A DNA stretch of 47,323 nt from Bacillota bacterium (GCA_023398815.1 JAEWRW010000016.1:1-47323), one strand, 5' to 3'; numbered from the stretch's first letter, positions 33,455 through 41,583 are shown. The notes: a model not told the origin generated them from the letters alone. Translations and numbers: made by a program.

Positions 33455-34360
33455 TCATTTCCTCCCGGCGGCAATCGCTTTGGAGAGCAGGCCGTCGTTT
33501 GCGGCCAGCAATTCGCGGGCTTCCTCCGCTGAAAGCCCCGTCAGCAGTGCGCAGATAGCCGTCTTGGCGTGGCCGTTTGCGGCGTCCAGGGCAGCTTGGG
33601 CCGTGTCGGCGTCCACGCCGGCGGTCTCGGCCACGATGCGCCGGGCGCGGTGCCGCAGCTTCTCGTTGGTGGCCTTCAAGTCGACCATGCGGTTGCCGTA
33701 TACCTTGCCGATACGGATCATCGCACCGGTGGAGAGCATGTTGAGCACCAGTTTCTGGGCGGTGCCCGCCTTCATGCGGGTGGAGCCGGTCACGACTTCC
33801 GGCCCAGGCTGAACGGAGATGGCGATGTCCGCCGCCGCGGCGATGGCCGAAGCGGGGGTGCAGTCCACCGACACGGCCACCGCGCCCAGCTCCCGGGCAT
33901 ACCGCAGACCGCCCAGCACATAGGGCGTTCGGCCCGACGCCGCAATGCCCACCAGCACATCCTTTTGGTTGAAGTTCAGTTCCTTGAGGTCGGCCACAGC
34001 CAGCGCCGGGTCGTCCTCGGCCCCCTCCTGGGCGCGGAAGATGGCGGGCTTGCCCCCGGCGATGAGCCCAACGACCAGCCCCTCGTCCACGCCGTAGGTC
34101 GGCGGGCACTCACTGGCATCGAGAATCCCCAGCCGCCCAGAGGTGCCCGCCCCCAGGTACACGAGCCGCCCGCCCTGCCGGAAGGCCGCGGCGATGGCAT
34201 CCACAGCCCGGGCGATGGGCTCAGCCGCACGCCCCACGGCGGGGGCCACGGCGCAATCCTCGGCGTTGATGAGCCACACCAGCTCCAGCGTATCGAGTTC
34301 ATCGATGTGGGTGGTGCGGGGGTTTGCGGCCTCGGTGGCCAGTTGATCGAGATGTTCCAT
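33455..34360 (-). CDS. murQ: N-acetylmuramic acid 6-phosphate etherase MurQ
   Basis: 301 residues from ATG at 34360 (GGGGAGGAACA upstream). SIS-domain lyase that cleaves the lactyl ether of MurNAc-6-P to GlcNAc-6-P and D-lactate. Seen: GAGTSGRLGILDASECPPTYG (70-89; read as GAGTSGRLG then DASEC), with Glu84 and Glu115 where E. coli MurQ has Glu83 and Glu114; also GIAASGRTPYV and STRMKAGTAQKLVLNML. It heads the murQ-kinase-GNAT-PIG-L block, almost without gaps. The upstream intergenic space contains a 50-base hairpin. Its product GlcNAc-6-P is the known effector of NagR/DasR-type repressors. Confidence 0.95.
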   Translation of the reverse strand: MEHLDQLATEAANPRTTHIDELDTLELVWLINAEDCAVAPAVGRAAEPIARAVDAIAAAFRQGGRLVYLGAGTSGRLGILDASECPPTYGVDEGLVVGLIAGGKPAIFRAQEGAEDDPALAVADLKELNFNQKDVLVGIAASGRTPYVLGGLRYARELGAVAVSVDCTPASAIAAAADIAISVQPGPEVVTGSTRMKAGTAQKLVLNMLSTGAMIRIGKVYGNRMVDLKATNEKLRHRARRIVAETAGVDADTAQAALDAANGHAKTAICALLTGLSAEEARELLAANDGLLSKAIAAGRK

Positions 34361-34376
34361 TGTTCCTCCCCATGTA

Positions 34377-34426
34377 CAGGCAGTCCTCGTGAACCCGGAC
34401 TCGTCAGGGCTCACGGGGGCTGCCTG
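34377..34426 (-). other. intercistronic hairpin between GH130 gene and murQ
   Basis: Minus strand outer arms CAGGCAG / CTGCCTG and inner arms CGTGAGCCC / GGGTTCACG (one G-U-type pair). No T-run, so mRNA processing or stability rather than termination. Confidence 0.5.
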
Positions 34427-34447
34427 TTGGTTGCAGCCCCCAATGTT

Positions 34448-35440
34448 TTACAGTTTCAGGCTGTTGTTCTTCACGAAATGCAGAAGTTTATCCACGGTGG
34501 TGAACGCCAGGCCGGTGGTGGTGTCAGCGCAGCCGTAGTAGATGGCGATGCGGCCGGTGTCGCCATCGCAGAGCGCCGCGCAGGGGAACACGACGTTGGG
34601 CACGTCGCCCACGCACTCATAGAGCTCGCGGGGGTTCATGAGGTAGGGTGCCGAGCGGTACAGCACCTTCCAGGGCTGGTCACGGTCGAGGAGCGCCACG
34701 CCAAAGCTGTACACAAACCCGTTGCAGGAGTTGAGCACGCCGTGGTAGATCATCAGCCACCCTTCGTCGGTCTCAATGGGCGTGGGGCCCGCGCCGATCT
34801 TGGTGGACTGCCACGCCGAGTCGTTGCCCTTGATGGTGCCCATGACGTAGCGGTGACGGCCCCAGAACTCCATGTCCGGGCTCTCGCTGTAATAGATGTC
34901 GCCAAAGGGAGTGTGCCCATTGTCGCTGGGGCGGCTCACCATGGCATAGCGGCCATTGATCTTGCGGGGGAAGAGCACGCCGTTGCGGTTGAAGGGCAGG
35001 AAGGCATTCTCCACCTGGTGGAAGGTCTCAAAATCCTTCGTCCAGGCGATGCCGATGGTGGGGCCGTGGTAGCCATTGCACCAGCTGACCCACCAGCGGT
35101 CCTCAATCCAGCAGACGCGGGGGTCGTAGCGGTACTCAAACTTGGTGATCTCCGGGTCGCCCTCGAAGGTCAGGGTTTCGGGTTTGATGTTCCACTTGTA
35201 CCCATCGTCGCTGAAGCCCACGTGGATGTCCATGCTGCGGCAGGTGTCGTCGCAGCGGAACACGCCGGCAAAGCCACCCTTAAAGGGCACCACGGCGCTG
35301 TTGAAGATGGAGTTGGAGTTGGGCAGCAGGTCGCGCGGGATGATGGGGTTGGCGGCATAGCGCCAGATGGGGGCATTGGCGTTGGACGCGTCCTGCCAGG
35401 GGATGTTGGGGAGGGACGGCTGTCCCAGCACTTTGGTCAT
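34448..35440 (-). CDS. GH130-family mannoside phosphorylase
   Basis: 330 residues, five-bladed beta-propeller. Family motifs are NSAVVPFKGGFAGVFRCDD, YRYDPRV with Asp106 as likely general acid, RNGVLFPRKINGRYAMVSRP, SPDMEFWGRHRYV and KIGAGPTPIETDEGWLMIYHG. GH130 enzymes phosphorolyse beta-1,4-mannosides such as Man-GlcNAc or mannobiose to mannose-1-phosphate. No signal peptide. Next to a GH18 and a fucosidase, and in a dre-type regulon, Man-beta-1,4-GlcNAc from N-glycan cores is the best guess (inference). AGGAAATACCC precedes the ATG, 15 bases after GH18. Confidence 0.92.
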   Translation of the reverse strand: MTKVLGQPSLPNIPWQDASNANAPIWRYAANPIIPRDLLPNSNSIFNSAVVPFKGGFAGVFRCDDTCRSMDIHVGFSDDGYKWNIKPETLTFEGDPEITKFEYRYDPRVCWIEDRWWVSWCNGYHGPTIGIAWTKDFETFHQVENAFLPFNRNGVLFPRKINGRYAMVSRPSDNGHTPFGDIYYSESPDMEFWGRHRYVMGTIKGNDSAWQSTKIGAGPTPIETDEGWLMIYHGVLNSCNGFVYSFGVALLDRDQPWKVLYRSAPYLMNPRELYECVGDVPNVVFPCAALCDGDTGRIAIYYGCADTTTGLAFTTVDKLLHFVKNNSLKL

Positions 35441-35455
35441 GGGTATTTCCTCCGT

Positions 35456-36484
35456 TTATTCTTCTTCGTCGGCCAGGGTGTTGTAGAGGGCGGTGAGCAG
35501 TTTGCCCGAGGGATCGCAGCTGTGCTCCCAATACATGATGCCCGCCAGGCCCTCGCGCATGAGGTAGCGCGCCTTGCAGGCCAAGGACTGCTCGTCGTCG
35601 TAGGTGAAGAACGTGTCGCCGTTGAAGAGCCAGGGGGCGCAGGCCTCGCTGTCCCAATGGCGCACAAAGCCGTTCTTGTTGATGTACTCGCGGTCCAGCA
35701 GGTCAAAGTGGGCCCCGTGGCCGCCAGCGGCTGATGTCATCTGGAAGAGACCGTCGTTGACGTTGGGCACGCCCGTCCACTTGCGGGCGTAGAATGCCGC
35801 GCCGATGACGATCTTCTCATAGGGCACGCCGGCGTCGGCAAAGAGCTTGACCGACGTATCCACGCTGATGCGGAAGAGGTCGCCGCTCGATGGATACAGA
35901 TTGGTGTGGTGGCCGGTCATCGTCTGGAACCCGCCGCGCATGTCATAGGTCATGATCTGCACGAGGTCGAGGTAGCGCTCGGCTTCCTCCATGCGGGTGC
36001 CATCGAGGAAATACTTGTCAGCCCCAGCGGCAATGGTCAGGAGCTTGCGACGGCCCGGCAGCACATCGAGCGCCGCGCGGAGCTCCGCCAGCAGCAGGGT
36101 AAAATTCTCCCGGTCAGCGGGGCTGGATGCGATGCCCGCCACGCCGATGGAGGGGTACTCCCAGTCGATGTCGATGCCATCGAGGCCGTAGCGGGTGGCG
36201 GCCTCTGCGGCGGTTTGGGCGAAGAGCCTGCGCCCGGCGGCGGTGGACGCGGCCTCCGAGAAGCCGCCGGCCCCCCAGCCGCCCACCGACAGCAGTACCT
36301 GGATACCAGGGTTCCAGCCCCGGATGACCGAGAGCTGCTCCATATCGGTCAGGTGGTCGGTCACCACGCGGTCGTCCTTCACGAGGCCGAAGGCGATGTT
36401 GATGTGGGTGAGCTGCCTCACCTGCTCGGCGGTCACCTGCTTGAGGGCCTTGTCCCAGACGTAGGCGGTCAGTACATAGTTCAT
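35456..36484 (-). CDS. GH18-family chitinase/endo-beta-N-acetylglucosaminidase-like enzyme
   Basis: 342 residues. TIM barrel with ITHINIAFG-like strand (QLTHINIAFG), LLSVGGWG, and the catalytic DGIDIDWEYP with Asp102, Asp105, Asp107 and the acid Glu109. QIMTYDMRGGF holds further substrate residues. Uses the N-acetyl group of GlcNAc in substrate-assisted hydrolysis; chito-oligosaccharides or the N-glycan chitobiose core are possible substrates. No signal peptide, so an intracellular step. Its ATG overlaps the fucosidase stop as ATGA (36481-36484), which couples translation. Confidence 0.92.
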   Translation of the reverse strand: MNYVLTAYVWDKALKQVTAEQVRQLTHINIAFGLVKDDRVVTDHLTDMEQLSVIRGWNPGIQVLLSVGGWGAGGFSEAASTAAGRRLFAQTAAEAATRYGLDGIDIDWEYPSIGVAGIASSPADRENFTLLLAELRAALDVLPGRRKLLTIAAGADKYFLDGTRMEEAERYLDLVQIMTYDMRGGFQTMTGHHTNLYPSSGDLFRISVDTSVKLFADAGVPYEKIVIGAAFYARKWTGVPNVNDGLFQMTSAAGGHGAHFDLLDREYINKNGFVRHWDSEACAPWLFNGDTFFTYDDEQSLACKARYLMREGLAGIMYWEHSCDPSGKLLTALYNTLADEEE

Positions 36485-37857
36485 ACGCGTCCCTCCTGAT
36501 GGTCGAATCGGAACACCAGCGCCGGCGGCGCGGGTTGGTCAGTCACGGTGGCGGGCAGGGTGAGGACGGTGATGCCGTCCCGCTCGGCGGTGGGCACGGG
36601 GCCGTGGCCCAGCAGGGTGCCCTGGCCGAGGCCCACGAGCGGCAGACGCTCCTCCCCCAGCGGGTGAGCGCCCTCGGGGTAGAGCCGCAGGGCGTAGAAG
36701 GCACCATCGCGTCCGGTGAAGGCCCAGTCGCCGGTGCGCCAGGGTGCCCGCGGCCGGGTGGCGTAGATAGCCTCGCCGTTGACGGCAAGCCAGTCACCCA
36801 GGCCCTTGAGACAGGCCACCGCGCCGGCGGGCAGGCGGCCGTCGGGCTGGGGGCCGACGTTCAGCGCAAGATTGCCGCCCTTGGCCACGATGTCGATGAG
36901 AAGCTGCACGACCTGCCGGGGCGTCTTGTAGGTGTCCTCATACTTGAAGGAGAACGACGTGCCCAGGGTGATGCAGCTCTCCCACGGAATGTCGAGGGGC
37001 CGCCCGGGCACGGTTTGCTCGGGGGTGACGTAGTTCTCGTAGGGGCCGCCCACGGTGCGGTCGGCCACCAGCAAGCCGGGCGTGTGGGCGCGGGCGCGGG
37101 CCATGAGCTCGTCCAGGCGGATGTCCTGCCCCTCGGCGGGGCACACCCAGCCGGCGTCCAGCCACAGCACGTCGAGCGGGCCGTAGCCAGTTACGAGCTC
37201 CATCAGCTGCTGGTGGGTGAACTCTACAAACTGGTTCCAGAGCTCTGGCTCGGCCGCCGGGTCGTAGGTTGGGTTGCGGTCGGGGTGCTCGCTCTTGGCG
37301 AACCCCGGCGCCCAGTAGGTCGGCGTGTTCCAGTCGGCCTTGCTGAAGTAGGCCGCGATGCCCATGCCCCGCGCGCGGAAGGCGTCAAACACCTCCCGGC
37401 AGATGTCGGCGTGGCGGTCGGTGTGGAAGGGGCAGTCCGCCCCGGTGCTACGGTTGTCGGTGGTCTTGGTGTCCCACATGCAGAAGCCGTCGTGGTGCTT
37501 GGTGGTGAACACTAGGTACCGGAAGCCGGCGTCGGCAGCGATATCAGCCCACTGCTCGGGGCGGAAGCGCACGGGGTTGAACGTGCGGCCCAGATTGAAG
37601 TACTGCCGGCGGAACTCCCCGCCGTCCTGCACCCAGTCAATGTCGGTGCGGCTCCATTCAGCGTCGCCGTCCGAGAGGGCCCAGGACTCCACCACGCCCC
37701 ACTGGCTGTAAGGCCCCCAGTGCATCATAAGCCCCAGTTTCTGGTCGCGCCACCACTCCAGCCGCTGGCGCAGCAGCGGCTCCTCCGGCCAGCAGTAGCG
37801 CTCTGCGGCGGTGAAGTTGTGCACACCCTCCTGCACCACCGGTTGTTCGTCTGCCAT
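36481..37857 (-). CDS. GH29-family alpha-L-fucosidase
   Basis: 458 residues. Seen: RDQKLGLMMHWGPYSQWG, VFTTKHHDGFCMWDTK, and nucleophile Asp234 in PLDVLWLDAGW. A C-terminal beta domain follows (~360-458). The general acid cannot be placed with certainty, as is usual for GH29. No signal peptide. It would remove fucose from imported host-type glycans, core or antennary fucose. AAAGGAGAGGCGAC precedes the ATG, 21 bases after the FAD oxidoreductase. Confidence 0.93.
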   Translation of the reverse strand: MADEQPVVQEGVHNFTAAERYCWPEEPLLRQRLEWWRDQKLGLMMHWGPYSQWGVVESWALSDGDAEWSRTDIDWVQDGGEFRRQYFNLGRTFNPVRFRPEQWADIAADAGFRYLVFTTKHHDGFCMWDTKTTDNRSTGADCPFHTDRHADICREVFDAFRARGMGIAAYFSKADWNTPTYWAPGFAKSEHPDRNPTYDPAAEPELWNQFVEFTHQQLMELVTGYGPLDVLWLDAGWVCPAEGQDIRLDELMARARAHTPGLLVADRTVGGPYENYVTPEQTVPGRPLDIPWESCITLGTSFSFKYEDTYKTPRQVVQLLIDIVAKGGNLALNVGPQPDGRLPAGAVACLKGLGDWLAVNGEAIYATRPRAPWRTGDWAFTGRDGAFYALRLYPEGAHPLGEERLPLVGLGQGTLLGHGPVPTAERDGITVLTLPATVTDQPAPPALVFRFDHQEGRV

Positions 37858-37878
37858 GTCGCCTCTCCTTTGCGTTGT

Positions 37879-39180
37879 TCAGTTGTGGTCGGGCAGCCAG
37901 GCCCCGGCGTCCTTCAGCCGCCCGCGCAGGGCAGCGGTGTCCACCTCAGGCAGGGCCGTGCCGGTGTCCTGAGCCAGGCTCACTGCCATGCCGGCGGCCA
38001 TGCCGGTGATGTAGCAGCAGGGCATCACACGGATGGAACTCTGCATGCGCCGGTCGGTGCCGATACAGCGACCCGCCACCAGCAGGTTGCCCAAGCCCTG
38101 GGGCACCAGCGACCGGTAAGGGATGCCGTAGCTTTCCCCATCCTGGTAGCGCCACGCGCCGTACTCCTCCTCAAAGGCCTTGTGGTCGGCCTTGGAGTTC
38201 GTGGGGGCGTGGATGTCCACCGGGTAGCTGAAGCGGCCGATCTCATCGGCAAAGCTGGCGCGCTTCTGGAAGTCGTTCTCATCGAGGGTGTAGAGGCAGC
38301 GGATGCGCCGCGTCTCCCGAATGCCGAGCATGGCGCCAGTCGCCATGATCTGGGCCTTCTCAAAGCCCGTCAGGTACTCGCGGTAGTAGCGCTCAAACTC
38401 CGGCTGGATGGCCCGGGCAGCCACCATGGCTTTCGTCAGCGACCGCTCGTCGGTGCCGTCCACGCCGAAGGCATGGCCGATGTTGGCCCCGCCGGTGGCC
38501 TCACCGGTGCGCCACATGCCGGACATGTGCCGATCCTCCTGGGTGAACACATGGTCGGCAAAGGCCCGCTCCAGCTCCCGGCTGTCCGGGGCCACGGTGC
38601 GGCTCCAATCCACCCCGGCCCACACCGAGCAAAGGGTGCCGGGCATCAGGCGGCCCTGGTCGTCGCCCTTGTCATAGCCTGCCCCGGCCCACACCGCCAG
38701 GTCGCCGTCGCCGGTGGCATCGATGTAGCTCTTGGCCCGCACGGCGAAAAGGCCGGACTTACCCATGAGCACCACATGGTCGATGAGCCCGCCGGAAACC
38801 TCCGCCGCCACCGCGGTGGAATGCAGACTGAGCTCGACGCCCGCGTCGGCCACCAGTTTGTCATAGATACGCTTCATCGCCTCCGGGAAGATGCCGACGG
38901 TGTTGCCGCTGGGCACGCCGCCCGCCGCCAGCACGGCGTCGTAAATCTCCCGCCCGATGCCGCCGGCCATGAAGTCAACCCCGTTGTCGAAGGGCATGTA
39001 CGCCGGCACCAACGCCGCCGTCGCCGCCCCGCCCAAGAACTGGAACCCCTCCGCCAGGAAGACTCGCTTCCCCTGGCGCGCCGCGGTCACCGCCGCCGCC
39101 ACGCCCGCCGGGCCGCCCCCGGCCACAAAGACGTCCACCTCCGCACGAAGCTCCACCTGCCGCGTCAACGTCACCTGCAT
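37879..39180 (-). CDS. FAD-dependent oxidoreductase (PF12831-like), first gene of the glycan operon
   Basis: 433 residues. N-terminal FAD motif VFVAGGGPAGVAAAVTAARQG (read as GGGPAG, ~21-26), LGGAATAALVPAYMP, SYIDATGDGDLAVWAG, and a C-terminal FAD closing segment NLLVAGRCIGTDRRMQSSIR followed by GMAAGMAVSLA. This family (FAD-dependent oxidoreductase, PF12831) often accompanies glycoside hydrolases but most members lack a known reaction. Position as first gene under a dre-type operator suggests oxidation of a sugar or oligosaccharide in the pathway (inference). GGAGGAGGGACAAAC precedes the ATG. No signal peptide, so cytoplasmic. Confidence 0.87.
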   Translation of the reverse strand: MQVTLTRQVELRAEVDVFVAGGGPAGVAAAVTAARQGKRVFLAEGFQFLGGAATAALVPAYMPFDNGVDFMAGGIGREIYDAVLAAGGVPSGNTVGIFPEAMKRIYDKLVADAGVELSLHSTAVAAEVSGGLIDHVVLMGKSGLFAVRAKSYIDATGDGDLAVWAGAGYDKGDDQGRLMPGTLCSVWAGVDWSRTVAPDSRELERAFADHVFTQEDRHMSGMWRTGEATGGANIGHAFGVDGTDERSLTKAMVAARAIQPEFERYYREYLTGFEKAQIMATGAMLGIRETRRIRCLYTLDENDFQKRASFADEIGRFSYPVDIHAPTNSKADHKAFEEEYGAWRYQDGESYGIPYRSLVPQGLGNLLVAGRCIGTDRRMQSSIRVMPCCYITGMAAGMAVSLAQDTGTALPEVDTAALRGRLKDAGAWLPDHN

Positions 39181-39196
39181 GTTTGTCCCTCCTCAA

Positions 39197-39210
39197 CCGG
39201 TCTAGACCAG
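39197..39210. promoter_or_regulatory. dre-type operator of the glycan operon
   Basis: CCGGTCTAGACCAG, core GGTCTAGACC, starting eight bases below the -10 box and overlapping the expected transcription start. Same placement as at 27609. Confidence 0.8.
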
Positions 39211-39218
39211 TTGCTTTT

Positions 39219-39247
39219 TTTATACCACAGCCGGCCCACCGGCGCAA
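39219..39247 (-). promoter_or_regulatory. promoter of the glycan/muropeptide operon
   Basis: Minus strand TTGCGC (39242-39247), 17-base spacer, TATAAA (39219-39224), 39 bases before the start of the FAD oxidoreductase gene. Confidence 0.75.
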
Positions 39248-39434
39248 CGTTTCTTTAACCATTGGCGGCGGTTTCTCCTGCAAGAATGTGGGCGGAGGGC
39301 TGTCGGGGATGTACGGCTGTGGGTGGCAGGACTTTTTGCGTGGCACTATTACCGCCAACTACATGCCGCTTCCAGAATAAGCCGCAGTCAGAAAACTGTC
39401 TTCAAAGCGGTGGTCTGACGCAGTTCCTCGAGCA

Positions 39435-39740
39435 CGTTGCGAGTTTTTCTCTGGCGACCGGCGGCAGAATGTCTGCGCCGGCCCGTGAGACTTACGCCCG
39501 CATCCAGCGGGGTATGGCGTTGCAGCGCAACGCCATCACGGCGCTTGGGTTGACGCCATCCACGGCGTCTGAGGGCGGGGTGTTTGAACTTCCGCATTGC
39601 TTGCAATGCGGAAGTGAGTTACCGCCGCCGCCACCGACAGATCTTGAAAACTCGCCCGATCGAGCACGCCGGATGCGTGCTCAACCGCTTCGGGCCGTGA
39701 GGGTATCGCAGCTTGCAGGCAAATTGAAAAGATGCGCCTT
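39435..39740 (-). repeat. structured repeat element B3 (partial, reversed)
   Basis: As reverse complement it shares GGCGGTAACTC - hairpin - TCAAACA and CCCGCCC with B1/B2, plus the outer stem CGAGTTTT (39440)/AAAACTCG (39647). At the hairpin position it has ACTTCCGCATTGC/GCAATGCGGAAGT (39588-39615), unrelated in sequence to the hairpins of B1 and B2. It also contains a module otherwise seen in the A repeats (39491-39540: cttacg - CCCGC atcca GCGGG - ATGGCGTTGC/GCAACGCCAT - cacggcg). The rest of 39248-39810 holds no gene I can support. Confidence 0.7.
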
Positions 39741-39810
39741 GGCGCTGGATTCCTATAACATTACCAGCCACAATCAGCCGCATTACCAGAACTCCATCAG
39801 GCACAGAACA

Positions 39811-39849
39811 AAAAAAGGGCGAAGCCATCCAACCAGGATGGTTCCGCCC
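39811..39849 (-). terminator. terminator of the MerR-type gene
   Basis: Minus strand stem GGGCGGAACCATCC / GGATGGCTTCGCCC with a 5-base loop, then a run of T. Starts 15 bases after the stop. Confidence 0.88.
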
Positions 39850-39864
39850 CTCAATGGCGACCCG

Positions 39865-40587
39865 TCATTTGCCCGGTGACGCCACCTCCACGCAGTAGCC
39901 CTTGTGCCCGCAGGAGGGACACCGGAGCTTGCGCGTGCGCATGGTGTGCAGCGCGAAGAAGAACGTGCCCAGTGCCGGTTTGAACTGGGCGTGGCACTCG
40001 GGGCAGATGTACTCGGTGTTGCGGTAATACAACCGTACCAGCAGCACCGCCGCCAGCACCACCAGCGGCATGCCCACGGCGAAGGGCCACCAGATGCCCC
40101 GCGTCACCCACAGCACCACCGTGCCGATTTCAATGAGGTCCATGAGGATGCCCACAAGGAGCATGGTAGTATAGGTTCGTTTGAGCTTTCCCTTGTTTTC
40201 CATAGCGTGTTCCAGGCCGTCGATGGAATTTACCGGAATGCGGTTCGTCTGGCGGATCGTCTCCCGCAGGGTGCGAATGGCTTCCAGCTGCCCCTGCTTC
40301 TCCTGCAGTTCGCCGGTCACCCGTTTCTCCTGCTCCTGCAGCAGCAGCATCAGCACCCGCTCGGGGTGGTCGCTGTCGAGGATGCCTTTCACCTCGCCCA
40401 GCGAGAGCCCCAAGGTCTTGAGCATGCAGATGAGCTGCAGTCGGTCGCAGTCCTCCTGGGAATAGAGCCTTCGCCCGCCCTCGGTCAGGGCCGACGGGGG
40501 CAGCAGCCCCTTCCCGTCATAAAACTGCACCGTGCGCACCGAAACGCCGCACAGCTTTGCCAACTCTCCGGTTGTGTAGGACGGCAT
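39865..40587 (-). CDS. membrane-associated MerR-family regulator with C-terminal zinc ribbon
   Basis: 240 residues from ATG at 40587 (AGGAGGTGAATCC upstream). N-terminal winged helix YTTGELAKLCGVSVRTVQFYDGKGLLPP, and a coiled coil to ~125. Then come two or three hydrophobic segments (~145-165 and ~170-190: TYTTMLLVGILMDLIEIG, WPFAVGMPLVVLAAVLLV) and a four-Cys zinc ribbon (CPEC ... CPSC, ~198-230). The architecture implies a DNA-binding domain tethered to the membrane with a metal-binding end. The ligand is unknown. A dyad TGTGACG/CGTCACA lies 30 bases upstream of the ATG. No target gene is adjacent, so autoregulation or remote targets. Confidence 0.88.
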   Translation of the reverse strand: MPSYTTGELAKLCGVSVRTVQFYDGKGLLPPSALTEGGRRLYSQEDCDRLQLICMLKTLGLSLGEVKGILDSDHPERVLMLLLQEQEKRVTGELQEKQGQLEAIRTLRETIRQTNRIPVNSIDGLEHAMENKGKLKRTYTTMLLVGILMDLIEIGTVVLWVTRGIWWPFAVGMPLVVLAAVLLVRLYYRNTEYICPECHAQFKPALGTFFFALHTMRTRKLRCPSCGHKGYCVEVASPGK

Positions 40588-40616
40588 GGATTCACCTCCT
40601 GACGCCAACGGTACTA

Positions 40617-40633
40617 TGTGACGTTGCGTCACA
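40617..40633. promoter_or_regulatory. candidate MerR operator
   Basis: Dyad TGTGACG-TTG-CGTCACA with perfect 7-base arms, like TipA/Mta-type MerR sites. A further GTGACGCAA half-site follows at 40642. Confidence 0.6.
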
Positions 40634-40899
40634 AGCAAGGGGTGACGCAAGGGGATTTTTGATAAAATCGCAATGCGTCGATGAAATCGCTCCCCTGCCG
40701 AAACTGTACCACAGTCGGCGCTCCGTTGCCATGGCGCAAATGGGGGGCACTTACAAAATGGATGTTTCGTCAGGTGCATGGGTGCTGTGGAACATGTTTC
40801 AATGGCATCCCTCATTGGGCATCCATCACGGGGCTTCTCGAATAAGTCAATGGGACGCTGGCATCTTGCTCATGTATTCACACTGAGTTTTTAGGAAAC

Positions 40900-41583
40900 G
40901 CGCTGCGCTAGGCGGCACTTTTGGTAAGCGCCAAAAGTGCCCAAAAACGCCCAGGAGCGCGGGCGAACTTCCTAGACCAAGCGACCGGCACAGAATTGAG
41001 ATGCAGAGGGCGGTAACTCGCCTTCCCTTCTGCTCCGCAACGGGAAGGATCAAACATCCCGCCCCTCTGTCGCCAGCCAAGTGCCGCCGATCGCCCGGGG
41101 AAGTTCGCAACGCGCACGATGGACAACCGCCCCATCTCCCGCTATGGGAACCAACCCAGCAGCCGCGCCGCCGGTTTATCCAGCGGCGACACGAATCAGC
41201 CCATACGCTGCACTTAACCCTCTCCCACTGCAGCGGCGTCTCCCCGTAAAAACCACGCACGACCAAAGCAAAAGAGAAACCACCCGGCGCATGTGCTCTG
41301 CCCCGTAGTCGCCAGCTGGTTCATCCGGCGGCGGCACGAATCAGCCCGTACGTGGCACTTGGCCCTCTCCCGCCTGCAGGCGCGTTTCCCATCCGTATAA
41401 ACCACGCACGACCCAAGTAGAAAGGAGCCCGCCAGCGACATGCGCGGTGGCGGGCAAAACACACTCGTGACGAGCTCTCCTCATCGCCTTCGTCGCATAG
41501 CGGTGAAGGCGACCTGAACTCGCGGCCGTCGCGCAGCGGCGGACGCGAAAGCGAAGCGTCAGCGGCGGACGCGACTAGCGACA
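40900..41583 (+). repeat. structured repeat element B2
   Basis: Largest B copy. Same start as B1 (GCGCTGCGCT, GGCACTTTTGG hairpin). The stems are swapped with compensation: CGAACTTCC (40964)/GGAAGTTCG (41099), CAGAGG (41004)/CCTCTG (41064), hairpin CCTTCCC/GGGAAGG (41021-41048). The middle has a tandem duplication (about 41160-41300 and 41315-41440, both with GGTTTATCC/GGTTCATCC, CGGCG, ACACGAATCAGCCC-like blocks). Its right end lies inside the GH9 coding sequence and supplies its last codons. With 40588-40899 (MerR promoter region, otherwise featureless) it fills the gap. Confidence 0.8.
41420..41455 (-). terminator. terminator-like hairpin after GH9, inside B2
   Basis: Minus strand stem GCCCGCCA / TGGCGGGC followed by TCCTTTCT. 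It corresponds to the B1 terminator with different but still paired stem bases. Confidence 0.55.

Noticed and set aside
34377..34426. Possible hammerhead ribozyme (CTGACGAGTCC in the hairpin before murQ)
   Set aside because: The required GAAA after stem II and a cleavage-site stem III are missing, so it is only a hairpin.
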